This document shows positions 8,409-14,526 of a stretch of 36,136 bases of DNA, piece after piece. The translations under genes were made by a program, and so were the position numbers. Origin of the DNA: a virus; the IMG/VR virus record IMGVR_UViG_3300050014_000810, positions 1 to 36,136 of that record; one strand, 5' to 3'. The notes below the pieces were generated by a model. That model searched no databases. It was not told where the DNA came from and worked only from the letters and a program-made list of their open reading frames with translations. How positions within the stretch are numbered: position 1 is the first letter of the stretch; each line of letters starts with the position of its first letter.

Positions 8409-8590
8409 GACTTCTCTACCGCGTTCGTGGCGTGGCCGAAATTCAGCGCGGCGTAATTGACCACACTGCGGATCTCGTCCCAGATCGAACCAGGTTTGCC
8501 TTGCGGAAGGACTGCCATCGCCGCTGCCGCGGCAGTGACCACGATCGGTACCCAGGTCGCAAGGAAGGTGAGGATTGATTGCATGTTCAT
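8405..8590 (-). CDS. Small one-span membrane protein, holin candidate, 61 aa
   Basis: ATG at 8590 has GGAG about 9 nt upstream; a second in-frame ATG lies 2 codons later. Such a dual start (MNMQ) is a trait of some holin genes, where the shorter and longer products differ in activity. Residues ~6-28 are a transmembrane segment (FLATWVPIVVTAAAAAMAVL), followed by a polar tail. Small size, single span and location beside peptidoglycan enzymes make it a reasonable holin candidate. The other small membrane proteins nearby are equal rivals. Confidence 0.65.
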   Translation of the reverse strand: MNMQSILTFLATWVPIVVTAAAAAMAVLPQGKPGSIWDEIRSVVNYAALNFGHATNAVEKS

Positions 8591-8592
8591 TA

Positions 8593-8778
8593 TCACATCT
8601 CCGTCAGGGCATTGCAGAGCTGCCGGCAATGCTCGTGCACGACCGGCGAATCACGTAGAACCGCACCGGCAGTATACAGCGAAGTGGTCCCTGCAAGAAG
8701 CACGAGGCCGGCGGCGAAGGCGATATAGGCCCCGACCAGCGCTAGAGCAGTCATCAGAAGCCGATGTCGCATGGTCAT
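8593..8778 (-). CDS. Small membrane or exported protein, 61 aa
   Basis: ATG at 8778 is preceded by GGGAGA at 5 nt; a second ATG follows two codons on. A basic start (MTMRHR) and a hydrophobic stretch over residues ~9-30 (MTALALVGAYIAFAAGLVLL) give a signal anchor, followed by a periplasmic-type tail with two Cys (CRQLCNAL). The two Cys in an exported tail could form a disulphide, a feature seen in some exported lysis regulators. Function unassigned. Confidence 0.6.
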   Translation of the reverse strand: MTMRHRLLMTALALVGAYIAFAAGLVLLAGTTSLYTAGAVLRDSPVVHEHCRQLCNALTEM

Positions 8779-8981
8779 GCATCTCCCAACATACAACCCA
8801 TGAGCGCGTCACAGCCGAGACGGATCCAGCCGCCTAGACAAACCATGATCGACGCGGAAGCGCTGAGCAGCATGATCGGCATCATGACGAGTGTGAACAA
8901 GAGGACGATCAGCAGCCGCACGAGCAAGAAATCGAAAAGCCAGTCGCGGACTCGCCGCGCACATTCAATATGATTTTGCAA
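8775..8981 (-). CDS. Small hydrophobic membrane protein, 68 aa
   Basis: The best start is TTG 8981 with AGGGGAAG upstream; an in-frame GTG at 9020 has no ribosome site. Residues ~15-48 are almost continuously hydrophobic (LLVRLLIVLLFTLVMMPIML and beyond), enough for one long or two short spans. The end overlaps the next start as ATGA. A lysis-related membrane role is likely from context. Confidence 0.55.
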   Translation of the reverse strand: MQNHIECARRVRDWLFDFLLVRLLIVLLFTLVMMPIMLLSASASIMVCLGGWIRLGCDALMGCMLGDA

Positions 8982-9195
8982 AGGTCTTCCCCTTACTCGA
9001 GTAAACGGTCGTGCGCACACCGGGCCACGCGCGATGAGCCTGTTCGCTGACCAGATGCTGCAGCCTCAGATAGTCGGCTTCGGACTTGACGACGATACCG
9101 AGGAACCCGAACAGCCCGGCGATCTCGCCGATCTTGAGCGTTCCGGCCTCGCCCGTGATAACGTATTCCTGCTCGTCGATCATGATCGTCGCCAT
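8965..9195 (-). CDS. Small soluble hypothetical protein, 76 aa
   Basis: ATG at 9195 with GGAGAAA upstream. The sequence reads as a compact alpha/beta protein (MATIMIDEQEYVITGEAG, then LKIGEIAGLFGFLGIVVKSE) with no membrane span. It overlaps the next hydrophobic gene by 17 nt. It is the only clearly soluble short protein in this block; it might bind another lysis protein or be an anti-lysis regulator, but there is no motif to say so. Confidence 0.6.
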   Translation of the reverse strand: MATIMIDEQEYVITGEAGTLKIGEIAGLFGFLGIVVKSEADYLRLQHLVSEQAHRAWPGVRTTVYSSKGKTFAKSY

Positions 9196-9196
9196 G

Positions 9197-9301
9197 TCAT
9201 TTCTCCGATGAGAGAGGGTAGATGTAGGGCAACCCCCAAAGCCTGCAATTGCTCCTGACGACGATCGTGGTCAGCAGGATCATGAGCGTGAAAAAATCCA
9301 T
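9197..9301 (-). CDS. Tiny membrane protein, 34 aa
   Basis: An open frame from ATG 9301 to TGA 9197-9199, with AAGGAA 5 nt upstream of the start. It fits exactly between the stop of the lysozyme-like gene and the next gene start. Residues 2-16 are hydrophobic (DFFTLMILLTTIVV), so the product is a single-span micropeptide. Spacing and ribosome site are the only support; there is no homology claim. Confidence 0.55.
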   Translation of the reverse strand: MDFFTLMILLTTIVVRSNCRLWGLPYIYPLSSEK

Positions 9302-9302
9302 G

Positions 9303-9758
9303 TCAGTTCCTTACGGATGTAAAATATTTCTGCCACATCGTCGCGTAAGTGGCGCTGAGGTCCAGTGCGTTCTTTGCACCGGCACGTTCGAAGTATTCGC
9401 AGATCGCTTGTGCCGCGCTTTCCGCTGTCGCGCATGCTTTGATCTTTGCCCAAGCTGCCTGCTCGTTGCCTCGGGTCAATTCCCAATGCATCGCAACGAG
9501 CGCGTTTTCGAGTGTGCACGTGCGCACGTCGATGCCGCAGCCGGCGAGAATGTTCGCGCCGCGCGGCTGCCAATGCCACTGACCGATGTTGAATGCTGTG
9601 TCTTTGTCGCCGATCGCCTCGATATCGAAGGCGTCTTCACGGCAGACATTTGCCACGAAACCGATCGCAATCGCGTCAATCGTGTAGTTCATCCAGAACG
9701 AATGGATCAACGCGGCGGCCGATTTCTGTTTGGCTGAATACTGGTCGATCGTGTTCAC
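9303..9758 (-). CDS. Phage tail-lysozyme-like muralytic enzyme, 151 aa
   Basis: Start at GTG 9758, overlapping the previous stop as GTGA with AGAGGA 6 nt upstream; the longer frame to 9935 is only overlap with the upstream gene. The N-terminal half carries GFVANVCREDAFDIEAIGD followed by AFNIGQWHWQPR, matching the phage tail lysozyme pattern in which the Glu of the first segment is the catalytic acid and the Gly-Gln-Trp-His segment lines the cleft. The C-terminal half is helical (ALVAMHWELTRG). It probably cleaves the glycan strand, in lysis or in entry. It lies between two other wall enzymes. Confidence 0.8.
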   Translation of the reverse strand: MNTIDQYSAKQKSAAALIHSFWMNYTIDAIAIGFVANVCREDAFDIEAIGDKDTAFNIGQWHWQPRGANILAGCGIDVRTCTLENALVAMHWELTRGNEQAAWAKIKACATAESAAQAICEYFERAGAKNALDLSATYATMWQKYFTSVRN

Positions 9759-9907
9759 TTGATGTCCTCTAGCGGCGGCGGCTCGACATAGCTGGCCGAA
9801 ACGACGAACACCCAGCCGATGATTCCGAGGCCGCAGGCAATGCCAGCGCGGACCCAATGCCAGCAGCGGACGAAAGGGCGGTCGGTCAACCAGGATTCGA
9901 GGCTCAT
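9755..9907 (-). CDS. Small one-span membrane protein, 50 aa
   Basis: ATG at 9907 overlaps the previous stop (ATGA) and has AAGGAG about 10 nt upstream. A single hydrophobic segment at residues ~20-40 (AGIACGLGIIGWVFVVSAS) is followed by a short Pro-rich acidic tail (YVEPPPLEDIK). The stop overlaps the lysozyme GTG start, which ties its translation to that enzyme. A short tail rich in Pro recalls spanin or holin-partner proteins; no assignment is made. Confidence 0.6.
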   Translation of the reverse strand: MSLESWLTDRPFVRCWHWVRAGIACGLGIIGWVFVVSASYVEPPPLEDIK

Positions 9908-10086
9908 TTCGCCTTCTCCTTCGATCCAGAGACAAAATCTACGAGTAACTCGACGAAGCAACAGAGCATGACAGCTATGCTATGGACTGCGAGAATGCAG
10001 GCCACGACCACGTAGGCTAGCCCCCAGCCGACGCACTGAAGAAATCTATGGACAAATCCGCCGATCACTTCAGCGTTTCGATACAT
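9904..10086 (-). CDS. Small hydrophobic membrane protein, 60 aa
   Basis: The start is uncertain: ATG 10086 gives 60 residues, while GTG 10068 overlaps the amidase stop as GTGA and gives 54. Neither has a strong ribosome site. Residues ~15-50 are hydrophobic with several Cys (VVACILAVHSIAVMLCCFVE), giving one or two spans, and the end is basic (GSKEKAK). It follows the amidase directly, a usual holin position, so it is another holin candidate. Confidence 0.6.
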   Translation of the reverse strand: MYRNAEVIGGFVHRFLQCVGWGLAYVVVACILAVHSIAVMLCCFVELLVDFVSGSKEKAK

Positions 10087-10652
10087 GTTTTGACGCGCGC
10101 GACCATGTCGATCTTGCTGACCTGCCCGCCAGGGCATTGATGGTGATCCATCACGCAATCACGGTGAAAATGCAACGTTTCCGGGTCGATGCCGAGATGC
10201 TTGTGCAGTACAGCGAGAGCGAACACCGTATTGTCGCGGACTTTCCGTCCATCCGGCCCGGACCATTCATCAGCCGCTGGCGCGCCGGAGTAGAACTCGT
10301 CCCTCGTCGCAAAATTCCCGACCATCTCGATGCCGAGCGATTCTGAGTTATAGCAGGACGCGTGCACGCCGTTCGCCGTGAGCGAGCACGGGTTCCAGAT
10401 GCCGTCGTCTTCGGGGCCGATGAACAGATGCACGCCGGAATGCCAGTGGCGATTACGGTACATTTTGTCGATATTCTCGAGACGCCGCTCATGGCCGACG
10501 TCGCCGTGATCCTCGAGCCATTGGGCCAGCGTCGGGCCTGCCGTGTTGTGCAGCACGATGAATTTCGGGTGCCATAAAACCCAATTCAGCGAGCCGACAA
10601 ACTCCTTGAACCTGATGCGTGTGTAGTTCTTCGGCTGTGCAAGAAAGGTCAT
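10065..10652 (-). CDS. N-acetylmuramoyl-L-alanine amidase (Amidase_2 type), 195 aa
   Basis: Start at ATG 10652 with GAGGAG 6 nt upstream. The longer frame to 10796 is only overlap with the upstream gene. Zinc-ligand motifs of the amidase-2/PGRP fold are present: FIVLHNTAG with His35 near the start, an internal GVHLFIGPEDDG strand, a NSESLGIEMVG strand, and HHQCPG near the end giving the His and Cys ligands. The enzyme would cut the bond between muramic acid and the stem peptide. No signal peptide, so it needs a holin or acts from the virion. Full length for a single-domain phage amidase. Confidence 0.92.
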   Translation of the reverse strand: MTFLAQPKNYTRIRFKEFVGSLNWVLWHPKFIVLHNTAGPTLAQWLEDHGDVGHERRLENIDKMYRNRHWHSGVHLFIGPEDDGIWNPCSLTANGVHASCYNSESLGIEMVGNFATRDEFYSGAPAADEWSGPDGRKVRDNTVFALAVLHKHLGIDPETLHFHRDCVMDHHQCPGGQVSKIDMVARVKTCIETLK

Positions 10653-10662
10653 GTCGGCTCCT

Positions 10663-10956
10663 CTAATCGGCTGCGAAAGCGCTCGCCCGGACTTCGAACC
10701 TGCTTTCAGACGCGGAGATGACCGCGCCGGTGCCTTCCCAACGGTATTTCCAGATGCCTGGCAGCGTCGGTGTGATTTCCTGTTGATAAGTGCCAATGAG
10801 TGGGTGCGTCATGGTCAGGATCGAGTAATCGACCTCGGTTCCGGACGGGTCCTGCACCCGCAGCTTCACCGTCGTCGGATCGGCCGGTAGCAGCGTCACC
10901 TGATCGATGAACGTCGTCTTCAGCGTGATCAGATTGCCGGCCGGGTAACTATCCAT
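10663..10956 (-). CDS. Small phage structural protein, Ig-like, 97 aa
   Basis: ATG at 10956; the ribosome site is weak (GGGG about 11 nt away). The sequence is all-beta in character: MDSYPAGNLITLKTTFID, then DPTTVKLRVQDPSGTEVDY and a WKYRWEGTG strand. The YPxG...LPADPTTVxLxVxDPSG pattern is familiar from small phage tail or head-decoration proteins. It sits between the repeat protein and the amidase and likely belongs with the tail genes. Confidence 0.7.
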   Translation of the reverse strand: MDSYPAGNLITLKTTFIDQVTLLPADPTTVKLRVQDPSGTEVDYSILTMTHPLIGTYQQEITPTLPGIWKYRWEGTGAVISASESRFEVRASAFAAD

Positions 10957-11021
10957 GGCGAATCGGAGACCCCTTAAGAACTGATCTATTTAGGCTCCGC
11001 AGCGACGCCGAGCAACTCGGA

Positions 11022-14012
11022 TCAATGGATCGTAAGCCCGTAGACCATCCAGTTCGCTATGTGCGAAATCGTCACAGCGGGAGTTGTCCAGTAGGACCCG
11101 CTCTCGCCGGCATTAGTATCGGAATGCAGCAAACTGACCGTTACGCTGGAGGTGAAATTGCCGTTGAACCGCGCCGTGACGCCGCTGGGGTTGGTTATGG
11201 TCGCGCCATTATATACTTCCCATCCGAACAAGATTCCCAGACAGGTCAGACTGTTGTTGGTGACATTGACGCTATCCATGCTCACAGAGTCACCGACGCC
11301 TCCATTCGACGACTCGACCGTAGAGACGCCGCTGTAAACCGCCATATATGCAGCCTGATCACCTGTCACGAATGTAAGTGTGTCCGAGCCCGTCGCGATG
11401 CGCGACAGGATCATCGTGTAGTAACTGTCCTGCGTCTGGCTACTGACTAGAGTGTATCCAGCAGGGACATGGTAAGAGGAGTTGCACTGCATAAAGACGA
11501 GAATGAGATCGCCTACCACGGTGCCAGCCGGAGTTCCGAGTGTAGTGCCGGCAACCCCATAAGTGGTGCTATTCCCAACATAAGATACCGCCGCGTTGTA
11601 GACCAGCGTGCTCGCGCACACCGCCTCGGCGAGGGCGATCGACTCGGCGTCCAGTCTATATCCAGAAGGCAACTGACCGAGCACGTCGGCCACGCACGCC
11701 TCCCAGCGCTGACCTTCCGGGTACTCGACGCCGCCGTCCCAGTGAAATGATTGATCCAAAACGGTCATACCACAGGCGAGCGGTTGGCTGATGTGTGCGC
11801 GATGCACAGCCAGCGCAGCCGCGCCTAGCGTGGTCGCCAGCGCATCAGGCGCGGACGTCGTTCCGCGCGGGCGCGAAAACATGTGATTCTTGAACCCCAG
11901 CATCAACGACTCCGGCGCCGACACATGGCTGCGTGCGCAGGCCAGCACGGTCGCGGAGGGGCTCTCGGCGTAAGCAATCGGAGCCATGGACAGCCTGCGC
12001 CACGCTGCCGAGAGCGAGTGCTGACTCTCGGTTAGTGCCAGGCTGATGGTGGCTCCGGCGAGGTTACGGTTGCGCGCGAGCAGCGCTTCGTTCTCGTCCA
12101 CCCGATAGGCGATCGTCTCGGCCTGAAGCTGATGGAAAGCAAGAAGCGCGGCAGTGGATAGCGTTTCAGCGAATACATCAGCGTTCGAGGTATGAAGGCG
12201 ATGAGCCGCGAGACTCGCCGCGAATATGGCTTCGGCGATCGTGACCGTGTCGCTCGCGTGCGCGCGTGCCAGCTTTAATGTCGTAGCCGACACCGCCTCG
12301 GCGATGGCGATCGCCGCCGTGGCAAGTTTGCGATCAGCTGCGAGATAAATATTGGATGGCGCTTCGGAGAATGCCGCCGGTGTGCCCGCCAAGCCCCGAT
12401 TATACGTCCATGCCACGGCGGAAACCGCCTCGGCGAATACCGCCGCGGAAGATGTATGCAAATAGCCAGCATGGATACTCGCGACCGAGATCGCTTCCGC
12501 GAAAACAATCGTGTCAGAGGCATGCTTGTGATATGCGTGGAGCGTCGCCGCGGAGACAATCTCGGTAAAAACCGCGGTATCCGATGCGTGGAGATAATGA
12601 CCATCGGCCACGAGCGCCGCGGCCGAAACTGCCTCAGCGACAGCGACCGTGTCACTCACATGCGCGTGATTGAACGCAAGATTGGCACCAGATACAGCCT
12701 CAACGAAAACCGCTGTACTCGGATAAATGTAAGCTTCATCAGAAGGGACGTATACGACTACCGTGGGCGGAGTCTCGATCAGAACCGCCATAGCCTCGAG
12801 ATTGGCGCCGGAGAATCCCATCGACTGCGCGCCGCTGGGATTCGACGCAGGCCACGCCCATCCAGCGTTGAGGCTCGGGGCACCACCAGGATTAGAATTG
12901 TCGGCATCGAACGTCAGGCTAGGGTACGAGCTGAACGACTGGGGGTAGTTGTTGTAGTCGCCGAAGAAACAGAGAAGCAGATCATCCGCGGTGGCCGGCG
13001 TCAGGCTCGGCGCCGACTGCGGCGGTGAACCATATATGCTGCTGTGCTGACCGATGAGTGGCGCGACACCACCCATCCCGCTGACCACCACGTATTCATA
13101 TACTGTGCTCGCACCAGATGGTGTCCACGACGGGGCAACCGTGTCACCATAAACATAGGTGTGATAGTAGAGATAGAACGTCTCGGAGATCAGCAAAGTG
13201 TAGCCGGTCGGCGGCGTCGGCGCACCGGTATCCTGCGTGATCGCGAGAAAGATAAGATCACCGACGTTCGGCTGGATCGGCAGCTGCGGCGTGATCGGGC
13301 TGCCACTACCCGTACCACCCTGTAAAACGCCAGAAATGTATGGTCTGGGAGGGGCGACTACCGCCGCCGAAGCACCGCTCGCTTTCAGCGCGACCTGCGC
13401 GCCGAATTGTGGCCCAGATTGAACGCCCCAAGGACCTAGCGACAGATCTCCGGTCGCTGTACCGTCGGTGAGTGCCTTGTCCCCAATGACGAGGAGGGCG
13501 CCACTGGGGTCTAACGCTTGTTGCGTGAGGCCACCTGGCAGAGTTGGTGTCCCGCCGCTGCCATAATATGCTGATGAGTAAAAAACGACGAGCTGAGAAC
13601 CCATATAGTTCGGGTTCAGTGACGGGGCTCGATAATTGTCTGCGACCGAAGCACCGCCGCCACTAACCGCGAGCACGCAAGCGGCTAACGTATCAATCGG
13701 GCTCGACGTGTCGCAGCCTGAATAAGATGTGCCGGCGTAACCCCACGTGGCGCCACTGACTCCTGTCGAGAAGGTAACCGAGCTCGGGTCGCCGGACTGG
13801 AATACGCGCCAGCACAGAATAGCCCCGAGAGTCGAGGCCAGCACCCACCAACCAGAGGGCACGGTGATGTCGGAGAAGCCGCCACCAGCGCTCTGCTGGT
13901 TCACCAACACGACAGTGACATCGCCGATCGTCGTACCAGCAGGCAACGGGACCGAGGCCGTGGTGCCTGCGCTCAGACCACCGGCATTCGCGGCTCGTAA
14001 TGCGATAGCCAT
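11022..14012 (-). CDS. Large repeat tail/fibre protein, 996 aa
   Basis: Start at ATG 14012 with AGGA 7 nt upstream. Three copies of a beta-rich domain can be seen, at about residues 10-110, 225-330 and 810-910; each has [PI]xxGxxxGDLxxxxxxQ, a PxGYTLL-type turn and a YxGV-like end. Between the second and third lies a long array (about residues 430-810) of 20-30-residue units reading roughly HxSDTVxxAEAVSAATL, with later copies more diverged. The same unit occurs in the 434-residue protein at 1951-3255. Architecture fits an elongated receptor-binding or tail-surface protein. No enzyme motif is visible. Confidence 0.8.
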   Translation of the reverse strand: MAIALRAANAGGLSAGTTASVPLPAGTTIGDVTVVLVNQQSAGGGFSDITVPSGWWVLASTLGAILCWRVFQSGDPSSVTFSTGVSGATWGYAGTSYSGCDTSSPIDTLAACVLAVSGGGASVADNYRAPSLNPNYMGSQLVVFYSSAYYGSGGTPTLPGGLTQQALDPSGALLVIGDKALTDGTATGDLSLGPWGVQSGPQFGAQVALKASGASAAVVAPPRPYISGVLQGGTGSGSPITPQLPIQPNVGDLIFLAITQDTGAPTPPTGYTLLISETFYLYYHTYVYGDTVAPSWTPSGASTVYEYVVVSGMGGVAPLIGQHSSIYGSPPQSAPSLTPATADDLLLCFFGDYNNYPQSFSSYPSLTFDADNSNPGGAPSLNAGWAWPASNPSGAQSMGFSGANLEAMAVLIETPPTVVVYVPSDEAYIYPSTAVFVEAVSGANLAFNHAHVSDTVAVAEAVSAAALVADGHYLHASDTAVFTEIVSAATLHAYHKHASDTIVFAEAISVASIHAGYLHTSSAAVFAEAVSAVAWTYNRGLAGTPAAFSEAPSNIYLAADRKLATAAIAIAEAVSATTLKLARAHASDTVTIAEAIFAASLAAHRLHTSNADVFAETLSTAALLAFHQLQAETIAYRVDENEALLARNRNLAGATISLALTESQHSLSAAWRRLSMAPIAYAESPSATVLACARSHVSAPESLMLGFKNHMFSRPRGTTSAPDALATTLGAAALAVHRAHISQPLACGMTVLDQSFHWDGGVEYPEGQRWEACVADVLGQLPSGYRLDAESIALAEAVCASTLVYNAAVSYVGNSTTYGVAGTTLGTPAGTVVGDLILVFMQCNSSYHVPAGYTLVSSQTQDSYYTMILSRIATGSDTLTFVTGDQAAYMAVYSGVSTVESSNGGVGDSVSMDSVNVTNNSLTCLGILFGWEVYNGATITNPSGVTARFNGNFTSSVTVSLLHSDTNAGESGSYWTTPAVTISHIANWMVYGLTIH

Positions 14013-14035
14013 GAATCATCCTAACGTCAGAGAGA

Positions 14036-14055
14036 GGCCTGGTCACGACCAGGCC
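14036..14055 (-). promoter_or_regulatory. Strong hairpin in the gap ahead of the 996-aa gene
   Basis: GGCCTGGT and ACCAGGCC pair perfectly around a 4-nt loop (CGTG in the leftward RNA). The gap between genes here is only 64 bp. There is no T-run after it, so it is more likely a transcript-processing or stability element, or a weak terminator, than a full terminator. Confidence 0.6.
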
Positions 14056-14076
14056 CCGTCACCGCCGATAAGGCGA

Positions 14077-14505
14077 TCAGGTCAACGTCACCAGCACGCC
14101 ACCGGCGGGAGTGTCGACGAAGGTCTCGCCTGCCACACCGTTCAGCGTGATGCTGGAACCATAATCGTACCAGGCGATCAGCGGCTTGTCGGTGGGGGTG
14201 CTATCGTAATACACGACATACCGGAATGGCCCCATGTTACCGGTGACCGACGTCCAGGTCGTCGCGCCCGCGGCGAGCGACTCGACCCCGGACGAGTTCG
14301 ATACGCTGGTGCCGGACACCGTAGCGCCGCCGGTCGTGTAACCGGCGGCGCTGGCGAGCTCGGTGCCTGAAATATCCGAATACTTGGCGTTGGTGATTAC
14401 CGGCAGCGTGTTGGTCAACATCACCTTGATGGTGTCGGTGTTGAGGTTCACGAGACCTTTGGCGAGATAGTCTGTCCATAGATTGAACTTGGTTGCAGTA
14501 GTGAT
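14077..14505 (-). CDS. Phage structural protein, apparent AUC start, 142 aa
   Basis: A perfect AGGAGG (14511-14516) lies 5 nt before an ATC codon at 14503-14505. From there the frame reads TTATKFNLWTDYLAKGLVNL then NTDTIKVMLTN, matching the N-terminal pattern of a known small phage protein family (fold pattern FxxWxxxLAxGxxNLxxDxxKVMLTN...). The first canonical start is a GTG at 14451, which would remove this conserved part. The frame is also in phase with the stop of the giant gene, only CAAGCCAAACAGGAGGCTGCC apart. The remainder has GYTTGGA, GPFRYVVYYDSTP and PLIAWYDYGSS. Probably a tail or virion accessory protein. Confidence 0.8.
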   Translation of the reverse strand: MTTATKFNLWTDYLAKGLVNLNTDTIKVMLTNTLPVITNAKYSDISGTELASAAGYTTGGATVSGTSVSNSSGVESLAAGATTWTSVTGNMGPFRYVVYYDSTPTDKPLIAWYDYGSSITLNGVAGETFVDTPAGGVLVTLT

Positions 14506-14526
14506 GGCAGCCTCCTGTTTGGCTTG

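Noticed and set aside
9303-9935. 210-residue form of the lysozyme-like protein
   Set aside because: The extra N-terminus only overlaps the upstream membrane gene; GTG 9758 has a good ribosome site and a GTGA junction.
14077-14451. Short 124-residue form starting at GTG 14451
   Set aside because: It removes the conserved N-terminal part and wastes a perfect AGGAGG further upstream.
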